NCBI GenBank assembly: GCA_046316495.1
Contig: JBKDAM010000045.1
Span: 1-64,000 of the forward strand
Reading direction: 5' to 3'
From: M3007 sp046316495
GTDB lineage: Bacteria > Bacteroidota > Bacteroidia > Chitinophagales > Saprospiraceae
Length of the DNA stretch: 64,000 nucleotides
A model generated the notes under the pieces. The model worked only from the letters and a program-made list of their open reading frames with translations, was not told the origin of the DNA and ran no database searches. The translations under genes and the position numbers were made by a program. How positions within the stretch are numbered: position 1 is the stretch's first letter; each line of letters starts with the position of its first letter. Shown here piece after piece: positions 54,101 to 61,797 of the stretch.

Positions 54101-54496
54101 AGCATTAGGCGCAACACAGTTAAAGTTGGAGCCTGCCGTAGTAAGGATAGAAAGTGGAGCGGGCTGATTGATAGTGAAGTCAGCTGTAGCCTCACATCCA
54201 TTACCATCCGTAACAGTGACTGAGTAGTTCCCAGCAGCTAAGTTATTAACGGTGCACGTATTATTAGTGACATTGAGACTCCCAGAAGTAGGCCCACTCC
54301 AGCTGAATTCAAAAGGTCCAGTATTTGAGCTGGTGTTGAATGTTGCCCCCCCATTGAATTCACCATTACAACGAACGCTTTCAATATTGCTGACTGAAAC
54401 CGAACATTGAGCCGACAAAGAAACGTTGCCGAGTAAAGCACAGGATGTGAGCAGAAAAAACATGTACGTCCATTTTACTTTTCCAATTGTATCCAT
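48134..54496 (-). CDS. Giant SprB-repeat T9SS surface protein
   Basis: A 2120-residue exported protein with a signal peptide (about 1-30, VSLSAQ). The N-terminal third holds about eight SprB-type repeats of 75-85 residues, recognisable by YLWSNGxTT and YxVTVTDxxGCT. The middle contains further Ig-like units and a PKD-like domain near residues 1135-1235 (KFEDLSIKGSNSEEIVFWKWDLG...YNLCLSVTDGNMCSATKCEPITVD). The last about 80 residues are a type A T9SS sorting domain (VLIFPNPSDGRFTLLF...KNLVIHSVN). It is a likely filamentous adhesin or surface lattice protein. It starts 18 bases after the membrane kinase gene, which suggests co-expression. Confidence 0.85.
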   Translation of the reverse strand: MDTIGKVKWTYMFFLLTSCALLGNVSLSAQCSVSVSNIESVRCNGEFNGGATFNTSSNTGPFEFSWSGPTSGSLNVTNNTCTVNNLAAGNYSVTVTDGNGCEATADFTINQPAPLSILTTAGSNFNCVAPNAGNITTITAGGNVGSLAYQWSNGSTTSSLTGLSSGTYNVTVTDSKSCTDDLDQEVLVTSAVVVAQQLKNVTCFGGSDGEIDLSASVSGGASVQFTYQWSNGNTTEDLSLLLAGNYSVTVTSSQNCTIVKSYTITQPTALSITNSGIVPSTCGLSNGSINISVSGGTPFPNAPFYQYLWSNNATTEDISSLAGGLYEVTVTDKNGCTGTASFNIVVASTPVVVTINSVTPVACFGQNTGAIDISATGGNGQNYVYDWDHIPGNSNVQDPSMLVFGLYHVTVSSGGCTGSLTNIQVDQNPVIQLTISTIGGNCGNSSGSSATANPSGGAGGFSYLWSNGATTATITNLPPATYSVTVTDLAGCTKTASSTLSVGLPLQVQLQSAAPICHNGLGSILVSVVSGPSAPYQIAWTNGLAQGINIPPSYQISNLTPGNYTVTVTGANGCTDVEAATIANPPLLQVTPAVTNPSCVVGNNSNGQISLTVSGASPFTFDWQHLPGTNNIQNLTGLQAGPYSVTTTDNNGCTLINTLNLNAPLPLTAFLALSGDGGICEGSAETAALLVTIQNGIGNYSIEFNQTNLNQNSFTSSLLIPVAPVLPGVYNYQLTKVTDGNGCIAVGSSLGGTATVTVNQSLPVSVTIGSNLQQGNAICKNSTANFVATAVNGGANPQYQWFRIRNGIEEQLTNQTPLNSYSTSELLSGDIIKCVLQSSIECPQNTNLASNQVTVTVYDLPQVQSFQVANPNYCEGETIMLTASAKNLGTPNFIFQFYGPGGWSLSPSGQFSPLQPVTVNRENALSSMSGVYRVEIVDANTCKSEQAQTNVLVRARPVKPLSGGDKEVCFAPFPNSTYPTLTVSGQNNVDFRWSNSQNGNYLEEPQGPFPAGNLLTPGQYMEFTNNNTPGQYSFWSKTIREGCLSNEATEVKIRILELPVVPIPEQSTYNVCQSAPAPQLKVTTSPSNLAAVWYNANGTVLLSGPKAYTPVSDGTYLIRSLDQFGCQSGQTASILFERWQNPTAQFQLDDQNAPGVLAGLPEKFEDLSIKGSNSEEIVFWKWDLGTPQVEPAQVIQIYNPDSSVIEVKYLDPGTYNLCLSVTDGNMCSATKCEPITVDNPNDCRIQFNNNPSVCVNAPFSINVTAIGSGSNLIQSWEWLKPASAQLIAGTLIGTTNTVLSPTFAVGAPGTYSFKLIIRDANLPACIDTGTVIIVVKDLPRVQQALYPAETCRNTRDTIQLELTGTAPFYLKYLVNGNSYEQNNYTENTFNVIYTAEEGQLVDFSMIQIKDEGGAGCLNSNPTTIINIPILPLPELEVESDSCNFNQNQYSITIRPTGGTAPYWINGQPVDSLFTTPTLPNGFFNVINLVDERGCRFDTSLVKFCNCQDELVVSQVSNVIREQFITDPFVNVFQDQPVQFKIARGSSPGDPGYKMRYYLYRDNIENYLSYVEEPPTGDQLSFPYPGGNVQFDTEYYIQGIRSKIKADGKPDLEGCYLLSEDRTVRYFRKSPTATISTQKVCAGSQTVLNVLFNGNSEYDFSYLIQGSGVSFPSITNYTASNYTSPPFTVQDSAQVVRWPIQLYISADIFGCSALAPVVDTLTIVPRPSIALIAEEEFCKGEEVSVYVDGDPSWKYYWSNPALEDRQNISFTAVSSQSYTVTVTDFTQFPNCSSVGVLNVVVKDVPSPKLKTDIESYCQNVYNPTYTVVNTGTQLPASSYKWRLFTANTGAEQPVQKFNAKDRFGNDPNYIQEDTVFIDWANINPGFYKLYLTQTVRISSFSEKECSGTDSLEIEIQNREAPSPPSGIQYFQFPAPTLRAATGNLCYQWGYTRLVDSPNNPLDDNLASGGLEGQFREYSLPNDYNQTNQKYWLDTWVKNDNGTCEAYNMVKDFCVTRSYLEDPSFTTDQHDLAKETTSVLIFPNPSDGRFTLLFNDCPFGPANLRIFGANGNLVSDLPIDLSMVEQVLSLELGRAPSGLYHLQLLFSNGLTVRKNLVIHSVN

Positions 54497-54514
54497 CTCT
54501 TTTTTCCTGTTGGG

Positions 54515-56824
54515 TTAATGACTGAATTTTAGATCAAATACAATGAAATTACCCTGATAATCAATACGCAAAAGATCGTTTTGCGTAAAACTAGGAGAGC
54601 AATCTTTCATATTTTCTATAAGGGGCATTCCTCCTTTTTCATTTCGAGAAGGAGTGAACACCAAAAAATAAACATTATTCGGCTTCAACCGAACGGAGAG
54701 ATCCGTTAAGTTGCACTGTGTTCGTCCACTACTAACCAGGCATCGTACGGAACCTAGTTTTTTGCCATTGGCATCTTGGAGACTAACCATTATTTTTCCA
54801 GGGCCATCACAATAGAGGGTCAATTCAGAGAGTTCGATAAAGGTGTTAGATTGCAGTCGAATCGCTCCGCCTTCCGATAATTTCTTACAACTTTGTTCTC
54901 GCTCAGAGAGTGGTAAGCCAGCAGAGCTATTTTTGGAAAGGAACTGAGGGCTTGACTCATCCAGAGCACTTGGTTGCGAACCCTTTACGCCTGGTGGCAA
55001 CTTACTTAACTTTTCAATAGCATTTTTGGCCTCTACCGTATGCCTTCCCATCTTCCAATTGGAAAGGTAAGACTCATAGGCTTCCTTTGTATGGGTAACT
55101 TTGGCGATTTTCCATGCTTGGTCATCCCTTTGTTGCTCCTCTTTTAATCGCTTAAGTTCTTGTGCAAGGTCATCGTTCTGATATTGTTTACGGGTTGAGG
55201 AAGCCGGTGATACGATTCTTTCTTCACTCACGCTGCTATTTTGGGATGCAAATTTCTCCTCTTGCTCTTGACTATCCGGTCCACTCAATTCCTGCTTTCT
55301 AGTATCTTTTGGAGAGCAATCAGGAATTAATGATTGATAGTATTGGGTGGAATCGTCCATGACAAGAATGGAGGCATTCTCTTTGTGTTGCTCTAACAAC
55401 TGGCAAAGCTCCGGGTAACGTTCCACCTCGTTAAATGCAATAGCCTGTTTTACTTGATCAAGATCACTTCTATGCATATTCAGCACAGCCGACAGCACTG
55501 CCAGTCGTTGCTTCTTCGCATTTTCATCATCTGGATATTGCTTACACACCTCCACCAGTAACTCATAGGCTGATTTTAACTTTTGGTCAGCACTTAACTT
55601 TTCTGCTTGAGCCAGACGGGAAGTTAAGTTGCGCATCCGGATCATATGATTAATAAAGTAAGTGCTAGTAGCTAACAAGGCCAAAAAAAGCAAACCCAAA
55701 ACAACAAATCGAACAGGTCGAGAATCTGATATTCCCTTCATACGGTTAGAAAGTCTTTCTGAAAATTTACCAGTAGGACCTTGATCCACTTTTGACTTAC
55801 CGGAGTTTGAATACACCGCTGACTCATCTTTTTTGGAAGAGGAGGTGGAAAAAGTAGAAGAATTACCCTTGTTCTCTCTTGTTTCCAATGATGGATTGGG
55901 TGTTGAATACTGGCCAATGGTGACTCGAGCCGTCTCTGAACCTGAACCATGAGGCAAATCTGCCACCGGTTTATCATCTGGATTGTACTCCAAAATAGTA
56001 GGCCAGTACCGGTTCGATAGCATCTGTTCCCCATAGGAGACCAACACTTCTGCGGAAGGACGTTGTACAGGATTGTGGTTCCAACAGGCATGGATAAACT
56101 GCTCTAATCGTTTGGAATAACTAGAAGTTGTAATTTCGGGTTTGGCACCGCCTCCTAAAAGCATCATGCCAATTCCGTATTCCTTCTCCATAATACCTTC
56201 GCAAGTCTCAAAAATGGTGGTGCCAAAAGCGAAAATATCTATCTTTTCAGAAAGCTCAGAGGCACCACGCAGGTGTTCTGGAGAACGGTACTGAGGCGTA
56301 TCCGCATAAATACGAGAAACACGCACCATTGAATTCTCCATCCTAGAGGCCGTATCAAAATCGGATAAAAAGTAATTCCCCTTGGCATCAATCAATATGT
56401 TTTCTGGTTTAACATCAAAATGTACCAAAGAATGGCTGTGTAAATACCGAAGTGCATCCGCAATTTGGGAGATTACCTTCGCAATTTCTACTTCTTCCAA
56501 AACCCCTTTGGAGCGAATTCGCTGATGAAGTGTACCGTTTGCCATGTAATCAAACACCAAACAACCCGCATCTTCCACCCTAAAAAAATCATGAGAACAG
56601 AGAAGATGCGGATGACGAAGGTGCTTGGTCGTTTGATGCTGGTATTCCATCCTGGCAGGTTGTTCACCTGAGGGGTCTTTATCCGGTAGAGACACTTTTA
56701 ATGCCACCGGTTTGGTTAATGACAAGTCCAAGGCCAGCCAAACCAAAGAAAAACCACCCCTTCCAATAGGGCGTTGAAGTTGGTAACGACCATTTAATAC
56801 CAAATCGGGGCTAAGCTGAGGCAT
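54515..56824 (-). CDS. Membrane Ser/Thr protein kinase with atypical HFD and DFD motifs
   Basis: A 769-residue protein. The kinase domain (about 10-270) has the glycine loop IGRGGFSLVWLA, Lys in VALKVS, catalytic loop HFDVKPENIL (HFD rather than HRD), SDFDTAS (DFD rather than DFG) and RSPEHLR. Asp, Lys and Asn of the catalytic loop are kept, so activity is plausible but its control may differ. A Ser-rich linker leads to one membrane helix (about 372-394), then an extracytoplasmic part with a short helical repeat (AYELLVEVCKQYPDDENAKKQ), a long charged coiled region and a C-terminal beta-rich domain with Cys pairs (LTLYCDGPGKIMVSLQD...TQCNLTDLSVRL). Confidence 0.88.
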   Translation of the reverse strand: MPQLSPDLVLNGRYQLQRPIGRGGFSLVWLALDLSLTKPVALKVSLPDKDPSGEQPARMEYQHQTTKHLRHPHLLCSHDFFRVEDAGCLVFDYMANGTLHQRIRSKGVLEEVEIAKVISQIADALRYLHSHSLVHFDVKPENILIDAKGNYFLSDFDTASRMENSMVRVSRIYADTPQYRSPEHLRGASELSEKIDIFAFGTTIFETCEGIMEKEYGIGMMLLGGGAKPEITTSSYSKRLEQFIHACWNHNPVQRPSAEVLVSYGEQMLSNRYWPTILEYNPDDKPVADLPHGSGSETARVTIGQYSTPNPSLETRENKGNSSTFSTSSSKKDESAVYSNSGKSKVDQGPTGKFSERLSNRMKGISDSRPVRFVVLGLLFLALLATSTYFINHMIRMRNLTSRLAQAEKLSADQKLKSAYELLVEVCKQYPDDENAKKQRLAVLSAVLNMHRSDLDQVKQAIAFNEVERYPELCQLLEQHKENASILVMDDSTQYYQSLIPDCSPKDTRKQELSGPDSQEQEEKFASQNSSVSEERIVSPASSTRKQYQNDDLAQELKRLKEEQQRDDQAWKIAKVTHTKEAYESYLSNWKMGRHTVEAKNAIEKLSKLPPGVKGSQPSALDESSPQFLSKNSSAGLPLSEREQSCKKLSEGGAIRLQSNTFIELSELTLYCDGPGKIMVSLQDANGKKLGSVRCLVSSGRTQCNLTDLSVRLKPNNVYFLVFTPSRNEKGGMPLIENMKDCSPSFTQNDLLRIDYQGNFIVFDLKFSH

Positions 56825-57032
56825 ATTAGTTATTTCAATTTACAAATAAAACAATCTTTTATATTTAAAAAACAGCAATTATTAAAATATAAAACTTCAA
56901 TTTTACAATATCTTGGGCCATATTCCATCGCCTGTTCAATACTTTTCTACTGGCACCGAGCAAGAAAAAAGGCATCATCCAATATCAGATCTGCTTACAA
57001 TCGTAGACTTCCTGTTTTCAAAACCTTCCGGC
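56825..57032. other. AT-rich 208-base gap between PP2C and kinase genes
   Basis: No gene seen. The part next to the kinase start is very AT-rich and could hold a promoter, but no exact TAnnTTTG element was found. No convincing terminator follows the PP2C stop. Confidence 0.5.
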
Positions 57033-58493
57033 TCAATCCCTGCTTAGGAGTGCAAACTCCTCGTTTTTCAGCTTGAACTTTTTAATTACCTCAGGATGGT
57101 TTTCGCCAAAGTTTGTTTTAAACTGAAGAGCGCTATCCATTGAGGGCAGATAAACCAGTACTTTAAAAGGGACTGCGCTACATTGGCACTCAGCATCGTA
57201 ACCCATTTCAACCAACTGATCAGTAAGCTCTTCTGCCTTTCTACTGTTAATTAGGTTAGAAACCACCTGAAGCACAACATCCTCTTTTCGGAGTTTGGAC
57301 TTCGAGGTAGCACTAGGCAATAATCTATTTGAGAGCAATGAATCCATTGGAAGGATTGCATCTGCACTGTCCTGCTTAATTTGAATCGTGGGATCAGGAG
57401 AATGATTTATATATTTTTCTTCCGATCCCAATGGATGGCGGACTAATGCCATTAAATAGAAGAGGTAAGCAATGCATAGAATTCCAAGCAAACCCAGTGC
57501 AATTTTCAAAACTCCGTTACCCCTGGTTCCTTTGACGTTTCTTTCAAAGTTACCATCCAAAGAATGTTCTGTACTTCCTACTCCTGCACCAGTAAATACA
57601 AGATCTGGCTTAATCATTGGATGATTTGTAGTACTGACGACCTCTTTTATTTTATAGACCGAAATAGTAATGTTGTCCAATCCTCCTGCATCGTTGGCAG
57701 CTTGAATCAAGGCCTCCACCGTGCCACTCGCATCTGAATCCAGACAATTGGCAAACACGGTTTCAATTTCTTGTTCCTTTAACATGCTGTTCAAGCCATC
57801 GGTGCAAAGCATTAGCACATCTTCCTCTTCTAAATCCAGTTGGATATGACTTGGGAGTACTTGGCGGTAATGACCTCCAAGACTTTGTGTAATAATGTTG
57901 CCATCAGGGTGATTAAATGCCTCCTCCTCGTTAATTTGATTTAAATCAACGAGCTCCTGGACCAGTGAGTGGTCTTTCGTAACTCGGCGGAGTCCTTTAT
58001 TCGGACCATATAAATAGGCTCTACTATCACCTACCCAGGCAATATGGCAATGTAAGGAAGGTGAAACATAGGCTAGGATACAGGTAGTTCCCATCCCTTT
58101 TGAATCTGGATAAGCCTCTGAATATAGGATTATTTGTTGGTTTGCCTCTAAAATCAGATCGTTCATCAACGCTCCAGGTGCGTGTGAAAGATGGGCAAGG
58201 TTATCAAGGTGGGAAAGGGCCTTATGTATTGTCTCGATAGTTATTTGAGAGGCGATTTCACCTGCCTGTGCTCCGCCCATCCCATCAGCCAAAGTGATAA
58301 GGACTCCATTTTTATCAGAGAAATAAATGGTATCTGAGGCGACTTGTGGCGACGCTAGTGTCCCGTCCGATGAAAACAGGGCTCTTCTTGCACTAATTTC
58401 GGTAACGATGAAAGCATCTTCATTGTTCCGACGGATCTGCCCCAGGTGGGTAGATGCGGCGCACTGATATTTGTGTTGAGTAGTCAAAAGCAA
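57033..58493 (-). CDS. Membrane PP2C-family protein phosphatase with SPOR-like tail
   Basis: A 486-residue protein. The PP2C domain (about 10-270) has all main motifs: RRNNEDAF, LADGMGGAQAGEIAS (metal Asp), GMGTTC, WVGDSRAYL, LCTDGLNSM and GLDNITI. One membrane helix follows at about 328-350, and the outer part ends in a SPOR-like fold (VLQVVSNLINSRKAEELTDQLVEMGYDAECQC...FKVLVYL), which in other proteins binds denuded peptidoglycan. The start codon is a TTG at 58493, as no ATG is available. It is placed to reverse the action of the two neighbouring kinases. Confidence 0.88.
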   Translation of the reverse strand: MLLTTQHKYQCAASTHLGQIRRNNEDAFIVTEISARRALFSSDGTLASPQVASDTIYFSDKNGVLITLADGMGGAQAGEIASQITIETIHKALSHLDNLAHLSHAPGALMNDLILEANQQIILYSEAYPDSKGMGTTCILAYVSPSLHCHIAWVGDSRAYLYGPNKGLRRVTKDHSLVQELVDLNQINEEEAFNHPDGNIITQSLGGHYRQVLPSHIQLDLEEEDVLMLCTDGLNSMLKEQEIETVFANCLDSDASGTVEALIQAANDAGGLDNITISVYKIKEVVSTTNHPMIKPDLVFTGAGVGSTEHSLDGNFERNVKGTRGNGVLKIALGLLGILCIAYLFYLMALVRHPLGSEEKYINHSPDPTIQIKQDSADAILPMDSLLSNRLLPSATSKSKLRKEDVVLQVVSNLINSRKAEELTDQLVEMGYDAECQCSAVPFKVLVYLPSMDSALQFKTNFGENHPEVIKKFKLKNEEFALLSRD

Positions 58494-58536
58494 GGAGCGC
58501 TAATTAGTTTTGGAAAGTGGTGATTCAGCGGGATTA

Positions 58537-59925
58537 TTAATTAAGATGCGTGGAGTGTTTCACACGAACCTGAAGAACGGTATCTCCAATGTTTATCAAG
58601 TCACCGGGTCGGATTTCCATATAATCGACTACTCGTTCCCCATTTACAAATACGCCGTTGGTTGATACATGCCATTGGGGCTCCAATTGTTTGCGCTTTT
58701 GGTAGAACTGACCATCTCTAATAACCCATTTTCCGATACCGCTATGCTTTTCAAGAGTAGCATGAAAATTAGAAATATAGGCAGTCCCATCCTCTTGAAT
58801 TTCAATATGGTTCCTTCCTGTAGATTTTCGATCCAAATAGCCAATACGAACAATGCCATTCGACTTATGAGCTTGTAGGTAATGGTTAAGTTCATATTCT
58901 TTCCCGGGATCTTCACCTTGTGTCACGACTAATACCAGTGGGGCTCCAAACTGATACGAGTAATCAGGACGCAACGAGACCTTATCCCGAAAAGCGGGAA
59001 TCATTCGATATAAGTCTTCTACAAACTCTGCTCTTTTCTCAAATCTGGGCTCCAGGCATATCTCGATTATCTGTTTCCAGTGCAATGGAGTTTCTGGACG
59101 GTGATTGAGTATATCTTCCCACTCCCCGTTATTTGATCGTTTGATATATGGAGCTAAATCAGTTCCAGTCAACAATTCGCCAAAGGGCAATTTTCCCCTT
59201 GTTATCAGCTCAAACATCATCACACCAAAAGCAAAAATATCCGTCCTGGCAGAAGTGGCTTCAAATCGCTTCCAAGAATTACGCTGTTCAGGTGGAATAT
59301 AGGCATGAGTACCAAACAGCGTATTGCTCTGCTTAAGAATATTGGGGACCGTCATTCGCGCATTTAGCATACCGGCCACCCCAAAATCAGTTAATTTCAC
59401 CTTCCTGTCCTCTGCTACTAATACGTTTTCTGGCTTTAAATCGCGATGTATAATTCCATTTTGGTGCAGTGTTTCCAAGCCTCTAAGCACCTGATAACCA
59501 ATTTGATCTAATTCGTCTAGTTCAATTTTGCGGGATCGAATTAAATCATACAAGTTTCCACCGTTCACATAATCCATCACAATAAATGGATTCCCATGCT
59601 CTGTACCGGTCTCATGACTACTGACCAAGTATTCAGATCGAATTCGACCCGCCTTGAATTCTCCATTGAATCGATTCAACAACTGTTCCCTATCTTTGGT
59701 CTCTTCCATCTCCCAAAGCCGAAGTAATTTAACAGCAAATCGCCTGGAACTATCCTCCTCCAATACGTGATAAACCGTACCGTAGGCCCCTCTCCCCACT
59801 TCTTCCTCCACAATAAACCTACCCAAACGCTCCCCCTTTTGAGGTTTATATTCGAGAGCGGGTTCTGCTATGAACAGGTTCGTTTGGCTCCTGCGGCTTT
59901 CGCTTTTTGATTTCTCTGGAAACAT
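58537..59925 (-). CDS. Ser/Thr protein kinase with C-terminal FHA domain
   Basis: A 462-residue soluble protein. The kinase domain (about 30-300) is canonical: VGRGAYGTVYHV, Lys in FAVKLL, IHRDLKPENVLV, LTDFGVAG, and an activation segment with several Ser/Thr ending IPPEQR. After a linker (QFGAPLVLVVTQGEDPGKEYEL), an FHA domain occupies about 355-455 with RIGYLDR, HIEI, ISNFHATLEK and NGVFVNGERV. The start ATG at 59925 is one base after the stop of the zinc-ribbon FHA gene; a TTG four codons upstream is the alternative. It is a likely cytoplasmic hub that can bind its own or partner phosphothreonines. Confidence 0.92.
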   Translation of the reverse strand: MFPEKSKSESRRSQTNLFIAEPALEYKPQKGERLGRFIVEEEVGRGAYGTVYHVLEEDSSRRFAVKLLRLWEMEETKDREQLLNRFNGEFKAGRIRSEYLVSSHETGTEHGNPFIVMDYVNGGNLYDLIRSRKIELDELDQIGYQVLRGLETLHQNGIIHRDLKPENVLVAEDRKVKLTDFGVAGMLNARMTVPNILKQSNTLFGTHAYIPPEQRNSWKRFEATSARTDIFAFGVMMFELITRGKLPFGELLTGTDLAPYIKRSNNGEWEDILNHRPETPLHWKQIIEICLEPRFEKRAEFVEDLYRMIPAFRDKVSLRPDYSYQFGAPLVLVVTQGEDPGKEYELNHYLQAHKSNGIVRIGYLDRKSTGRNHIEIQEDGTAYISNFHATLEKHSGIGKWVIRDGQFYQKRKQLEPQWHVSTNGVFVNGERVVDYMEIRPGDLINIGDTVLQVRVKHSTHLN

Positions 59926-59926
59926 A

Positions 59927-60940
59927 TCAGCACTCAAAAATAAATTTTCGATTACCCATCAATAGGATATCTCCTTTTTTTAACGCGATGGGTTGATTTG
60001 CCAATACAAAGGTGGTTTGTTGCTCACTTTGGTCTACTAGATACCAAACTCCATTAATACACTCGAATATAGCCTGCACCTTACTAGTAATCGTATTATT
60101 TTCAGGATCTAGCACACTTCTGTTCACTTTTACCTTCAGATCTGGGGAGGTAATTGGAATGGCCTCTGCCACCGGCTCGCCTTCCCTCACCACAGGTGTC
60201 AAATAAGCGATCTTGGAAGCCACATCTTCTTCCTTGCGGAAAGGATCGATGGTACCAAACATTAAAGCTCTATCAGGGTGACTCACCTGAAAAGGCTCTT
60301 GTGTTCGCTTTATCGGGTCATTTTCGTCTGCTTTCGTGTTGGACTGACCCAATTTATTTGGATCGACTCCTGTCTGAACGCTCTTTTCGTTTAAGGAGGG
60401 TTGCTCAAACTTTTTTGTCAATACTTTCTCAGGGTCTGCAAAACGGGGGGGTGCTACTTTAGCATCCTCTCGTCCGAGCTCAACCATTGAGCCAGTTACT
60501 GGTTCTTCGCTGTTATCCATCCAATTTTGGTGTAAACCTTCAGAATCCCGCTCCTTTTGACCATTCGAACCGGCTGGGTAATCCTCAAAAGAAGGCGCCC
60601 TATATTGCTGAAGCGGTTGGTTTGCAACGGAGGTATTTTGCTTGGGTTGAGACCCGGACTCAGGGATTATTGGCATTTCCCTTCGGGAAAAGGAAAAAGC
60701 ACACATTGGACAGGTATCGCTTTCTTTAATTATTTCGTACTTACACTGTGGACAAGCGACACTATTTTTAGGACTGCTGGTTGTATTTTCACGAATTGCA
60801 ACACGTCCAACGGATGAGCCTGGAACCGAAGGAGTCTCTTGACCTTCAGGGAAGAAGACGGCTGTTTCTATCGGGAAATTACAAGCAACACAAGCCTTTA
60901 TCCCAATTTTATTAGGAGTTCCACAGTTTTTACAAATCAT
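59927..60940 (-). CDS. Double zinc-ribbon and FHA-domain protein
   Basis: A 337-residue cytoplasmic protein. Two zinc ribbons lie at the N-terminus: CKNCG...ACVACNFP (residues 3-23) and CPQCKYE...CPMCAFSF (about 62-84). A long low-complexity acidic and polar linker follows, and a C-terminal FHA-like domain (about 265-337: VNRSVLDPENNTITSKVQAIFECINGVWYLVDQSEQQTTFVLANQPIALKKGDILLMGNRKFIF). The usual FHA Arg/Ser pattern is not perfect, so phosphothreonine binding is likely but not certain. It sits directly upstream of the kinase-FHA gene and is a likely phosphorylation target or adaptor. Confidence 0.8.
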   Translation of the reverse strand: MICKNCGTPNKIGIKACVACNFPIETAVFFPEGQETPSVPGSSVGRVAIRENTTSSPKNSVACPQCKYEIIKESDTCPMCAFSFSRREMPIIPESGSQPKQNTSVANQPLQQYRAPSFEDYPAGSNGQKERDSEGLHQNWMDNSEEPVTGSMVELGREDAKVAPPRFADPEKVLTKKFEQPSLNEKSVQTGVDPNKLGQSNTKADENDPIKRTQEPFQVSHPDRALMFGTIDPFRKEEDVASKIAYLTPVVREGEPVAEAIPITSPDLKVKVNRSVLDPENNTITSKVQAIFECINGVWYLVDQSEQQTTFVLANQPIALKKGDILLMGNRKFIFEC

Positions 60941-61013
60941 ATTCCAAGCAATTTAGTATTTAATGCCGATTCGTTGAATTGGGAAGCCGGCTGGAGCTAG
61001 TTAGTCAAAAGCA

Positions 61014-61763
61014 TCAAGCCCTTTTGGGGTTATAGATTCTCGAAATAAGATTATCTGTAATGTAGGCTTTGGTCCTTGCAAAAAACATATCCATTTTTCC
61101 AATATAAGTGTGATAGTAAAGCGTAAGAAAAATGGTAAGCGTCAGGGCAACCAATGTGGCGTCAAAAGCTCCTTCCATGGCAGCTCGTACAACATCCAGT
61201 CCCTTGTCCAACTGTTGTAGGGAATTAGTAAGCTCGATGATGGTGCCAATAAAACCAAGCATTGGAATGGTTTGGATAATGTAACGTACCTCTTCAAGTC
61301 TACCCTCCTCGTCATTTTTATCGCTCTCAATCTGCAACTCAAGCACCTTCATAGTATCACTAATATTATTATCATTGCGAAATTGAGTGGCCGCCTTTTT
61401 TATCAAAGATGAAATTCTGTACTTGGGCTCCCCATTCTTTTCTCGGTTAATGACTGCAAGTTTGATATTATTTACATCTTCCGGAGTCAATACCATTTGG
61501 TCTTGGGTTGGAAGGAGACCCAGTTGAAATCCAGCACTTTCACGGCTCAGCAGCTTTCTTTTTTCAAATAGGTCAAGCATACCATAGATGAAGGCGGTGT
61601 AGGCAATTATCTTGAGAAATCCAACCCCTTCACCACCCCACACGCGAAGCAATGGGTAATTATCGGTGATATAGGAAAGGTAGGTCATCAGCTGCCAGAA
61701 TAAAAAAGAGGCAATGATGCTGACAATTAGGTTTAAGGTGCGAGAGCTTAAAAAATTATTCAT
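61014..61763 (-). CDS. MotA/TolQ/ExbB-like proton channel protein
   Basis: A 249-residue membrane protein with helices at about 10-30 and 45-62, a cytoplasmic stretch of about 90 residues, and two further helices at about 158-182 and 195-222. The MotA/ExbB signature is seen in LEEVRYIIQTIPMLGFIGTIIELTNSL (about 155-182) and AAMEGAFDATLVALTLTIFLTLYYHTY (about 191-217). Such proteins form a pentameric ring around a dimer of MotB/ExbD and use proton flow to do work on the envelope. The partner is encoded next to it, 34 bases upstream in transcription order. Confidence 0.85.
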   Translation of the reverse strand: MNNFLSSRTLNLIVSIIASFLFWQLMTYLSYITDNYPLLRVWGGEGVGFLKIIAYTAFIYGMLDLFEKRKLLSRESAGFQLGLLPTQDQMVLTPEDVNNIKLAVINREKNGEPKYRISSLIKKAATQFRNDNNISDTMKVLELQIESDKNDEEGRLEEVRYIIQTIPMLGFIGTIIELTNSLQQLDKGLDVVRAAMEGAFDATLVALTLTIFLTLYYHTYIGKMDMFFARTKAYITDNLISRIYNPKRA

Positions 61764-61797
61764 CTTGAGTAAGCAATTGAGCTATTGTATAAAGTGG

